Assembly (NCBI GenBank): GCA_021791015.1
Contig: JAJYFH010000011.1
Coordinates: forward strand, 1-12,476
Direction of reading: 5' to 3'
Source: a bacterium
Lineage (GTDB): Bacteria > Patescibacteriota > CPR2 > UBA1875 > JAJYID01
DNA: 12,476 nucleotides
The notes beneath the pieces are model-generated. The model saw only the letters and a program-made list of their open reading frames with translations. It did not search any database and had not been told where the DNA came from. The translations under genes and the position numbers were made by a program. Below, piece after piece: positions 5,613 to 11,963 of the stretch; position 1 is the stretch's first letter; each line of letters begins with the position of its first letter.

Positions 5613-6225
5613 AATTAATCAGGTCAAATGATTCAAGAAATTTTTCTAAGTGGTCTAATTTTACTCCCATTCGGACAACTCCATGCTCTAAAATAATGAA
5701 ACCGCGCCCCTTCCCGCTAATATTTACACCGGGAGTTGCCTTGTTCTTTTTCAATATCTCGTCGGCAAAATTATGACCCGATTCAAACATTCCATAACGG
5801 TAGAATGGGATCGCGTATTTTTTAAACCTTGTGTCTCTTGTAATTTCATTTTTGTGAAAATGGACCACATATTTTATTACTGGCAGTTTTTCTCCTCTTT
5901 TGGCTAATTCCTTTTCGTTTCTATTTACCAATATTAAAAATTCTGGTAGATCTGACGAGGGTACCCGGTTTCCGACATACGTAATCTCATTTTTCTTCTC
6001 GTCAAAACTTAATACCAGGGAAAGATCTTTTGGCTTTACATTATTCTTTTTTATTCTTGTTGCTGTCGTAAGCCAACCCTCGCTAGTTAGAAACATAAAT
6101 GCTCCATCGTAAGGTGAGCGATGCCAAAGTTGATGCTTCTCATAAATCCTTTGCAGTGTTTTCACTTGTTCCCAAGCTTCTCCCCTTGCTTTTCTAAGCC
6201 GTGGGAGCGACTTTGAGACACTCAT
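5611..6225 (-). CDS. Class II aldolase/adducin-like protein
   Basis: A 204-residue protein with the layout of the class II aldolase/adducin fold, whose enzymes are zinc-dependent lyases or epimerases of phosphorylated sugars. Seen are SEGWLTTATRIKKNNVKPKDLSLV-like residues (48-71) in place of the usual ITPSG region, VGNRVPSSDLPE (84-95), VVHFHK with H122 and H124 as zinc ligands, and ILEHGVV with H181 as third ligand. The usual catalytic Glu of PSSE is Asp here (D92). The substrate cannot be told. The N-terminal 40 residues are unlike the standard helix of the family. The ATG has no ribosome binding site and no promoter, and it lies inside DNA that, read on the other strand, is uvrA sequence. 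The gene may therefore have lost its original 5' end in a rearrangement. Confidence is fair for the fold and low for activity. Confidence 0.68.
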   Translation of the reverse strand: MSVSKSLPRLRKARGEAWEQVKTLQRIYEKHQLWHRSPYDGAFMFLTSEGWLTTATRIKKNNVKPKDLSLVLSFDEKKNEITYVGNRVPSSDLPEFLILVNRNEKELAKRGEKLPVIKYVVHFHKNEITRDTRFKKYAIPFYRYGMFESGHNFADEILKKNKATPGVNISGKGRGFIILEHGVVRMGVKLDHLEKFLESFDLIN

Positions 6226-7359
6226 AATCTTATAAAGATTTTGAACAAGCTAAGAGATGCTCAAAACACAGTAATCGTTGTAGAACATAATGACGACGTA
6301 ATCAAGGCATCGGATTATATTTTAGAGCTCGGACCAGGTGCGGGAAAGTTTGGGGGCGAGATTATTGCGAGCGGGAGTTTAAACGATAGAATATGTAATC
6401 CAAAATCTGTCACTGCTAAGTTCTTAAAAAGCAATGGTAAAAAAATTGAGAAGGTAAGAAGAAAGCCAAGAGAATATTTAGAGATAAACGAAGCACAACT
6501 TCATAACCTAAAAAATATCTCGGTTAAGATTCCAACAGGAATATTTGTCGCCGTCACTGGAGTATCCGGCTCCGGTAAAAGCACTCTCATAAACGATGTC
6601 TTTACCAGAGAATATGCAGATAAGGTTACTTTTATTGACCACTCACCAGTCGGCAGTAACCCGAGAGGAAGCATTGCAACGTATTCAGAAGTATTTGAGT
6701 CTATTAGAGAGCTCTTTGCTAAAGAAAATAAAGTGAATAAGTCTCTATTCAGTTTTAACAGTAAGGGTGCTTGTCCAGAATGCAATGGTTTAGGATATAA
6801 AAAAATTGATATGCACTTTATGGCAGACGTCAAAATATCTTGTGAAACTTGTGGAGGCAAGAAGTTCAACCAAGAAGTTTTAAATTATAAATATAAAGGC
6901 AAGGATATCAATGAAGTTCTGACGATGACTATCGCAGAAGCAGCCAGTTTCTTCAAACACCAGGATATAGACAAAAGGATTAATATGCTAAAAGAAATCG
7001 GCTTAGATTATTTAGAACTTGGACAAACCCTTGATACCTTATCAGGAGGAGAGTCACAGAGGCTAAAGCTTGCAAGTAAACTGCATAAAAAGAATGAGTT
7101 TTATGTAATGGACGAGCCAACATCGGGCTTGCATTTTGCGGACATTGAGAAGTTGCTTAAACTAATTGATAAGCTCGTCGATCAAGGAAACTCCGTACTG
7201 GTTATAGAACACAGCTTGGATGTTATAGGGCATGCTGACTGGGTCATAGACTTGGGCCCAGAGGGCGGTGACCAGGGAGGTCAGATAGTCGGAGAAGGAA
7301 CACCGGAAGATATCTCCAAAATTAAGAACTCGTATACTGGGCAGTTTCTGAAAAAATAA
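6217..7359 (+). pseudogene. 5'-truncated UvrA-family ABC ATPase
   Basis: This frame encodes the end of the first and the whole second ATPase domain of a UvrA-type protein; UvrA is the DNA damage recognition subunit of nucleotide excision repair. Homology begins at GAC ACT CAT AAT (DTHNLIKIL, 6217 on), followed by NTVIVVEH and LELGPGAGK of domain I. Domain II is complete, numbering from the TTG at 6241: Walker A GVSGSGKST (107-115), zinc finger C178/C181 and C201/C204, signature LSGGE (267-271), Walker B YVMDEPTSGLH (288-298), and H324 in VIEH. The first Walker A, its zinc finger and signature, roughly half of a normal protein, are absent. An in-frame TGA stands at 6214-6216 and the sequence before it does not resemble UvrA. 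No ribosome binding site precedes the TTG. The short insertion regions suggest a UvrA paralogue rather than the main excinuclease. If translated it would be a lone ATPase half. Confidence 0.85.
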
Positions 7360-7390
7360 TTTTAAATCGGGTAGTTTGCGATGTCAGAAC

Positions 7391-7879
7391 TTATTTCTCA
7401 ACGAACATTCCATCTTCGGTTTTTTTACACTTATCCCAGTCGTATATTCTTCCGTTCATGGCTATATAAACTCCATTATCCAAAATACTAAGACCTCCAA
7501 TAGCGACGCCAATATTAAACTCAGCGTCTGATTCTCTGAATCGCCAAGGTTGAGATGCTCCGGTAAGAACAATGACCTTATCCTTAATTTCACTCAATAC
7601 CTTTGCGGTATCAACCATTGTGTCTGTTCCGTGAGTAATTAAAATCTTATCAGCTACAGCACCCTGACAAGCTCTTTTAATGAGCTGTCGTTCTTCTTCC
7701 TGCATATCAAGACTGTCTTTAGCTACAAGTCGTTCAATATCATATTCAAAGTTTAGTCTAACTTTATCTTTTCCAATTTCTCTAATAGCTGGCTCGCCAA
7801 ATGAAAAATTAAGAGTCCCCTTAGACTCCGAGTAAATTTTGTCTATTGTGCCGCCAGTTGTAAAAACTTTTAATTTCAT
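7391..7879 (-). CDS. Short, single-domain L-asparaginase-like protein
   Basis: A 162-residue protein equal to the N-terminal domain of type I/II asparaginases, which hydrolyse L-asparagine to aspartate and ammonia. The catalytic set is complete: TTGGTID with T11, Y16, HGTDTM with T85 and D86, and K153 in the C-terminal DWDKCKKT, at the place of the essential Lys of E. coli AnsB. LTGASQPW (105-112) takes the place of the usual GAMRP loop. The second domain of about 150 residues is missing and the stop codon is clean, so this is a compact family rather than a broken gene. In classic enzymes the active site is completed by a neighbouring subunit, so activity on asparagine is uncertain. The ATG at 7877-7879 has no ribosome binding site; a strong promoter places the transcript start at the start codon. 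It converges with the uvrA remnant. Confidence 0.85.
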   Translation of the reverse strand: MKLKVFTTGGTIDKIYSESKGTLNFSFGEPAIREIGKDKVRLNFEYDIERLVAKDSLDMQEEERQLIKRACQGAVADKILITHGTDTMVDTAKVLSEIKDKVIVLTGASQPWRFRESDAEFNIGVAIGGLSILDNGVYIAMNGRIYDWDKCKKTEDGMFVEK

Positions 7880-7886
7880 GAACTGA

Positions 7887-7915
7887 ATTATACAGTTAAT
7901 ACTCTATTAAATCAA
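7887..7915 (-). promoter_or_regulatory. Strong promoter of the asparaginase gene, leaderless
   Basis: A -35 TTGATT (7910-7915, 4 of 6) and a perfect -10 TATAAT (7887-7892) are separated by exactly 17 bp on the minus strand. Seven bases lie between the -10 and the ATG, so initiation falls on or 1 nt before the start codon. No ribosome binding site is present. Confidence 0.72.
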
Positions 7916-7964
7916 ACAAAAGAGTCCTAAATTTTCTACTTACATTCTCCCTTATTCAGCGACA

Positions 7965-7980
7965 CCATCGTCCCCGATGG
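7965..7980. promoter_or_regulatory. Hairpin over the recombinase start codon
   Basis: Arms CCATCG (7965-7970) and CGATGG (7975-7980) pair perfectly with loop TCCC. The ATG of the recombinase (7977-7979) is in the 3' arm, so in RNA the start codon would be hidden. No ribosome binding site is visible. This suggests low or controlled translation; a protein-binding or recombination site is another reading. Confidence 0.4.
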
Positions 7981-9248
7981 AAAATACATTAAATAAATCT
8001 GAATTGAGATATTGCCTTTATGCCCGTAAGTCGTCTGAATCTGACGAACGACAGACAATGTCCATAGATTCACAGATTAAAGAAATGAAAAATTTAGCGG
8101 ATAAAGAAGGTATCAAGATTACCAAGGTTCTTCAGGAAAGCTACTCAGCCAAACAATCAGGGCAAAGACCGGTATTTATGCAGTTACTCGCTGATATTAG
8201 GAACGGTGAGATCAATGGTGTGCTCACATGGGCTCCAGATAGATTATCAAGAAATGCCGGTGACTTAGGATCATTAGTTGATCTCATGGATGATAAAAAA
8301 TTAGTTCAGATCAAAACATTTTCACAAAGTTTTTCAAATACTCCCAATGAAAAGTTTCTGCTAATGATACTTTGCTCTCAGGCAAAGCTCGAAAATGATA
8401 ATCGAGGAGAGAATGTAAAACGAGGAATTCGTGCCAAATGTGAAATGGGTTGGCGACCATGTATGCCACCTATCGGCTACTACAACCGAGCTATGGCAGG
8501 AGTTAAGGATATTGTAGTTGATCCAGAACGAGGCCCATATGTAGCTGAAATGTTCAAGAAAGCAGCCAAGGGCGAAAGTGGCAGAAAGATTAAAAATTGG
8601 CTTGATGTATCAGGTGCTACTACCAGAAAAGGTAAAAGGATATCACTTTCTCAAATATACTTAATGCTTAAAAATCCTTTCTACTATGGGATGTTTGAAT
8701 ATCCCAAGAAAAGCGGTACCTGGTATCAAGGTTCCCACGAACCACTAACGACAAAAGAGATATTTGATGAAGTGCAAAAGCAGCTGGTTTGCCCTCAAAA
8801 AGTTAAATGGGGTTCGAAGAAATTCCCATTTCGTAGATTTTTGACTTGCTACTCTTGTGGTTCAACTATTGTTGGTGAGGAAAAGTTTAAAGCAAGAATT
8901 GATGGCGGTAAAAACAGGCATGTTTACTATCACTGCTCAAGGCAGGTTGATATGAGTTGTAGAGAACCATACTTATCAGAACTAAAACTTATCGAGGCAC
9001 TGTTAGATATCTCTGAGAAACTAACTATAGATAGGGTATCTATGGAACCAGGATTGGCCAAAGGTATCCAAAAGTTCGGCTCTATGATCGAGACGGTTGA
9101 GCCTAAGAAGAAATACACAAAAACAGAAGTAATCAGAAACTACACCAAATATGTACTAGAAAAAGGTTCTGACTTTGAAAAGACCCAACTGGTAAGGAAT
9201 TTAAATGTTAAGTTAACGATTCATAATAGAAAGATAGTGGAAATTTAG
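7977..9248 (+). CDS. Serine recombinase (recombinase family)
   Basis: A 423-residue serine site-specific recombinase. The resolvase catalytic domain is at the N-terminus: YARKSS with nucleophile S19, SIDSQI (29-34), and LSRNAGD with R92 (90-96). The recombinase domain follows (GWRPCMPPIGYYNR, 158-171; LKNPFYYGMFEYPKKSGTWY region, 231-250), then a zinc ribbon with CYSC (C291, C294), C320 and C328. The C-terminal part is short, with little of the coiled coil of large phage integrases. Such enzymes cut and rejoin DNA at short att sites to move phages and integrative elements. No recognisable att repeats, relaxase or phage genes are seen nearby. The ATG is the only usable start; the frame is open upstream but has no start codon. 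The 3' end overlaps the convergent HD gene by 4 bp. It is likely the scar or agent of the rearrangements to its left. Confidence 0.9.
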   Translation: MENTLNKSELRYCLYARKSSESDERQTMSIDSQIKEMKNLADKEGIKITKVLQESYSAKQSGQRPVFMQLLADIRNGEINGVLTWAPDRLSRNAGDLGSLVDLMDDKKLVQIKTFSQSFSNTPNEKFLLMILCSQAKLENDNRGENVKRGIRAKCEMGWRPCMPPIGYYNRAMAGVKDIVVDPERGPYVAEMFKKAAKGESGRKIKNWLDVSGATTRKGKRISLSQIYLMLKNPFYYGMFEYPKKSGTWYQGSHEPLTTKEIFDEVQKQLVCPQKVKWGSKKFPFRRFLTCYSCGSTIVGEEKFKARIDGGKNRHVYYHCSRQVDMSCREPYLSELKLIEALLDISEKLTIDRVSMEPGLAKGIQKFGSMIETVEPKKKYTKTEVIRNYTKYVLEKGSDFEKTQLVRNLNVKLTIHNRKIVEI

Positions 9249-10201
9249 ACTAAGATGCCTTGAGAATTTTGTTGCTTAGCTTCTTCTAAACTTTCGCAAT
9301 ATTCGGGGTCTAATTTACTCAATCGAACCAAACCTTTTTCTGTAATAACAAATGGATCGACATATCGAAATTTCTTGTAAACTCTCTCGCCGGTTTTGTC
9401 GTCTAACTGGCCATTCTCAAGTCTTGATAAAGTAGATAATATTTCTTTGTTACCGCTTTTCAAAAGTATCTTTATAAGTTCGTCCTCTGATTTATTCCAA
9501 AAATCATCATGTTCTATGAGACCATCTGTCACCGCAATTTTAAAAGCCCTGGAGAATAGTGAATAACTAGTAACGGCTTTGACTGAAGCCCAATGGGTAG
9601 TTTGCAGGTTTAAAAAAGCATTTGAGAAAAGTAGGGCTGATTTTTTATCATTAAAATAGATTTTTTTATTCTTTGATTTAATGCCTTGTAAAATTTGTGC
9701 AACTAATTTAGTATCCCCATCATGGCTAAGTTCTCTCAGTGAATAGTCGATTCGATCGGCACAAATATCAGGCAAATTATTTTCTAACAAAGGAAAGTTA
9801 CTTTCATCTAATAACCTTTTTATAGAAAAACCATGACTGGACAGAATTTCCGGAATCTCTGTTTTAGAAACAAAGCTATCATGAAGAGTGTCATGGTACG
9901 ACTCATTTCCTTTATGACCATCTGCAAAGACCCAATCGGAGATATGCGAAAAAGAAAATTGAGAGATATCATGAATCAGCCCAGCAAGCTGTTCTTCAAT
10001 ACCTGCCCCCAATTTTCTAAGTAGTATCATTACCCCTATACTATGCTCAAATCTATTAAAATTTTCTTTAAAATAATATTTATCTGGTATCCCATATTGA
10101 GAAATACCCTCTAGCCGGCTTAACACTTTCGATTGTATTAACTCTATCAGGATTGACTCATTTATATCAAATTCGCCATAAACGGCATCTTGTATTTTCA
10201 T
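9245..10201 (-). CDS. HD-domain phosphohydrolase
   Basis: A 318-residue HD superfamily protein of the type that begins with a D-(P/A)-V-(H/Y)-G motif: IQDAVYGEFDI (3-13). The metal-binding set is visible: NRFEHSIGV with H53, GLIHDISQFSFSH with H77 and D78, and ICADRIDYSLRE with D149. Relatives hydrolyse phosphate esters of nucleotides, such as dNTPs, or act on signalling nucleotides; the substrate is not clear here. I chose the ATG at 10199-10201, because the family motif starts there; AAGGAG lies 13 nt upstream, a long spacing. A GTG 42 bp further up in the same frame is possible but has no ribosome binding site. It follows tRNA-Gln on the same strand with 57 bp between and probably shares its transcript. 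The C-terminal part (about 200-318) is helical and of unknown role. Confidence 0.85.
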   Translation of the reverse strand: MKIQDAVYGEFDINESILIELIQSKVLSRLEGISQYGIPDKYYFKENFNRFEHSIGVMILLRKLGAGIEEQLAGLIHDISQFSFSHISDWVFADGHKGNESYHDTLHDSFVSKTEIPEILSSHGFSIKRLLDESNFPLLENNLPDICADRIDYSLRELSHDGDTKLVAQILQGIKSKNKKIYFNDKKSALLFSNAFLNLQTTHWASVKAVTSYSLFSRAFKIAVTDGLIEHDDFWNKSEDELIKILLKSGNKEILSTLSRLENGQLDDKTGERVYKKFRYVDPFVITEKGLVRLSKLDPEYCESLEEAKQQNSQGILV

Positions 10202-10258
10202 GATTGCTTTCCCACTCCTTAAACCTATAGGCACCTCGCTCACCTTTGGTGCTCTTAT

Positions 10259-10332
10259 TGGTTCGGGAGGAGGGACTCGAACCCCCGATCACGGGACCAA
10301 AACCCGTTGCCTTACCACTTGGCTACTCCCGA
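10259..10332 (-). tRNA. tRNA-Gln (anticodon UUG), CCA encoded
   Basis: On the minus strand the cloverleaf folds fully: acceptor TCGGGAG (10326-10332) with CTCCCGA (10263-10269), D-arm GCC/GGC, anticodon stem ACGGG/CCCGT with loop TTTTGGT giving anticodon TTG, and T-arm with TTCGAGT loop. The discriminator A is at 10262 and an encoded CCA at 10259-10261. The 5' end overlaps the last codons of the GIY-YIG gene, so the tRNA must be cut out of a longer transcript or have its own promoter. Confidence 0.97.
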
Positions 10333-10574
10333 TTAAATAGATTCTTTAATTCTCTTCGCCCACTTGTTGTTTTTAGGTATCTTTCCCTAAGTCTTGCTTC
10401 CTGAAGAGTCTCATAGTTTTCGTAATAGATTAACTTTAAAGGCCTCCCATATTTTGTTGACCTGCATAAACCTTTATTGTGCTCTTCAACTCTCCTTTTT
10501 ATGCTATCGGTTGAGCCAAGATAGGTTTTTCTGTCCTTTTCGCTTAATAATAAATATATGCTATATTTTTTCAT
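10323..10574 (-). CDS. GIY-YIG nuclease-like protein
   Basis: An 83-residue single-domain GIY-YIG protein of the UvrC/UPF0213 type, small nuclease folds found alone in many bacteria with mostly unknown targets. Visible are YSIYLLL (4-10, the GIY strand), TYLGST (17-22, the YIG strand), R27-R28 in SIKRRVEEHNKG, STKYGRPLKLIYYENY, and EARLRERYLKTTSGRRELK at the C-terminus. The start at 10572-10574 (MKKYSIY) fits the family; the frame is open 60 bp further up but that part is the GC-rich repeat. Ribosome binding is weak (GGAA). The stop TAG (10323-10325) lies next to the tRNA acceptor and the reading frame ends inside the tRNA-Gln gene, a 7-bp overlap with the tRNA plus the stop. It is preceded by a good promoter. 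Confidence 0.88.
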   Translation of the reverse strand: MKKYSIYLLLSEKDRKTYLGSTDSIKRRVEEHNKGLCRSTKYGRPLKLIYYENYETLQEARLRERYLKTTSGRRELKNLFNRE

Positions 10575-10593
10575 ATAAGTTCCATTTTGGCTA

Positions 10594-10623
10594 CCCGTCT
10601 CGCCAGGGCGAAGCCGAGGCGGG
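10594..10623. repeat. GC-rich inverted repeat in the GIY-YIG leader
   Basis: Arms CCCGTCTCG (10594-10602) and CGAGGCGGG (10615-10623) pair with one G-U type mismatch and a 12-nt loop, in an otherwise AT-rich region. The composition differs strongly from the surroundings and looks like a dispersed REP-type element. It falls inside the expected 5' leader, so it may also affect translation or cause attenuation. Confidence 0.5.
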
Positions 10624-10651
10624 CTCCCGAGCACGTTGAATTAACTATGAT

Positions 10652-10680
10652 ATTTTAGCATTTTAAGGCCGTTTTTTCAA
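10652..10680 (-). promoter_or_regulatory. Promoter of the GIY-YIG / tRNA-Gln / HD unit
   Basis: A -35 TTGAAA (10675-10680, 5 of 6), a 17-bp spacer and a -10 TAAAAT (10652-10657, 5 of 6) extended by TGC. Initiation near 10645 would give a leader of about 70 nt before the GIY-YIG start, which includes the GC-rich hairpin. No other good promoter was seen before the tRNA. Confidence 0.65.
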
Positions 10681-10759
10681 TCGAATGTTCTGGTTCAACA
10701 CCAAACCCAAGCGTACTTTTTTACGACTTCTCGCTGAATGGTTGTTATGTTTATCGCCT

Positions 10760-10820
10760 TGTCATTCCCGCGCAGGCAGGAATCTATACAATTTGGATTT
10801 CCGCCTGCGCGGGAATGACA
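10760..10820. repeat. REP-like palindromic element
   Basis: Two 25-bp arms (10760-10784 and 10796-10820) match as inverted copies at 23 of 25 positions, with an 11-bp centre. The first 18 bases of each arm are identical, TGTCATTCCCGCGCAGGC. This type of sequence occurs as dispersed repeats in many bacterial genomes, presumably spread as a non-autonomous element. It lies 26 bp beyond the alr stop, so it could serve as a transcript end or mRNA stabiliser. Copy number cannot be judged here. Confidence 0.8.
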
Positions 10821-10845
10821 GAGAAAGATTAGTGCGAAAGTTGTG

Positions 10846-11961
10846 TTATCTATAGATCCTTTGATTTCGTGAGCCGATGCTGGTCAGTATCTCATAACAG
10901 GTGGTATTTACCTTATCTGCTATATTATCTGCCGTAATTTCCATACTGCCATCCTTACCCATGAGAGTCACTTCGTCTTCCTCTTTGACGGTGGGATCAT
11001 CTGTAACATCTATGATTGTTATATTCATACAGATGTTGCCTATAATTGGAAATTTCTTGCCCCTTATAATAGCCTCTCCCCGATTTGACAGATAACGGCT
11101 AAGGCCGTTTGAATATCCAATCGGCAGAATGGCCGCCTTGCTATCTCTTTTTGTCACGAAAGTTCCATCGTAGCTTATCGGCGTATCCTTGGGCAGATCT
11201 CTCACCTGGAAGACTCGAGTTTTAAATGACATTGCGGGCTTTAAGTTTACATTTGTGTGGTGGGTATCTTGGGGCTGAATCCCATAAAGCATAAGCCCCG
11301 GACGCACCATGTTCATGTGCGACTTGTCATATGCTATGACGCCGGAGCTTTTTGCCAGGTGAAAGTTGGCGGTTATGCCCCTACCTTCTAGGGTTTTTAT
11401 GATACTGCGAAAAGTTTGTATCTGATTCTCGGAAAATTTCTTTGATTTTGTTTTACTGAAGTGGCTATAAATGCCATCAATTTTGATATATTTTAGAGAA
11501 CTTACATAATCGATAAACTCGAGTGTCTCGTCAGATGATAGCCCATACCACCCCATACCTGTGTCGACGGGTATATGGACCTTGGCGACTTTCTTCTGCT
11601 TTGCAGCCTCGTTATTGAGTTTTTCGGCGAGGTTTCTTTTAAACAATGATATGGAAATGTCGTACTTTAAGGCATCTGCCACTTCCTCTTTTCGTGTGTT
11701 ATAGAGCACCAAAATCTCGCCTGTTATGCCTGACTTTCTTAGATTTACACCTTCGCCAACCGTTGCTACGGCAAAACTTTCTACGCCTTCTTTTTGGCAT
11801 ATTTTAGCCACCTCTGACGCGCCGTGGCCGTAAGCTTCTGATTTTACCACAGGCATTAAAGAGGTGTTCTTGCCCACTATTTCCTTGATTTCTCTCAAGT
11901 TGTGCCGAATTGCCGGCAGGTCGATTTCCACCCAACAGTTGTTTGTCTTTTCTTTAGCCAT
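10846..11961 (-). CDS. alr: Alanine racemase
   Basis: A 371-residue PLP enzyme that makes D-alanine for peptidoglycan. The N-terminal barrel carries the PLP lysine K40 in VVKSEAYGHG; VDTGMGWYG (132-140), YSHFS and MVRPGLMLYG (R220) follow; the C-terminal beta domain has catalytic Y264 in ISYDGTF, then IGYSNGLSR and GNICMN. Some usually fixed residues differ: the carbamylated Lys and the Arg of KVDTGMGR are P131 and W138, and the Asp of CMD is N313. The two catalytic bases are present, so an active racemase is likely but with an altered pocket. I chose the ATG at 11959-11961, 2 nt after the stop of the PAP2-like gene, which implies translational coupling; no ribosome binding site is seen. Longer in-frame starts would overlap the PAP2-like gene and add sequence unlike the family. 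Confidence 0.94.
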   Translation of the reverse strand: MAKEKTNNCWVEIDLPAIRHNLREIKEIVGKNTSLMPVVKSEAYGHGASEVAKICQKEGVESFAVATVGEGVNLRKSGITGEILVLYNTRKEEVADALKYDISISLFKRNLAEKLNNEAAKQKKVAKVHIPVDTGMGWYGLSSDETLEFIDYVSSLKYIKIDGIYSHFSKTKSKKFSENQIQTFRSIIKTLEGRGITANFHLAKSSGVIAYDKSHMNMVRPGLMLYGIQPQDTHHTNVNLKPAMSFKTRVFQVRDLPKDTPISYDGTFVTKRDSKAAILPIGYSNGLSRYLSNRGEAIIRGKKFPIIGNICMNITIIDVTDDPTVKEEDEVTLMGKDGSMEITADNIADKVNTTCYEILTSIGSRNQRIYR

Positions 11962-11963
11962 GA

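Noticed and set aside
6181..6216. UGA read as glycine to extend the uvrA fragment upstream (code 25)
   Set aside because: The codons before the TGA give SPCFSKPWERL, which does not resemble the DEPxxGLHxRD sequence expected just before DTHNL in UvrA.
7880..9250. Complete integrative element around the recombinase
   Set aside because: No att repeats, relaxase, replication, phage structural or transposition genes are visible on either side.
10259..10332. tRNA-Gln as attachment site of the serine recombinase
   Set aside because: No second copy of the tRNA 3' end occurs in the window, and the HD gene separates the two.
10575..10634. Longer GIY-YIG start, 20 codons upstream
   Set aside because: The extra residues are encoded by the GC-rich inverted repeat and the family begins at MKKYSIY.
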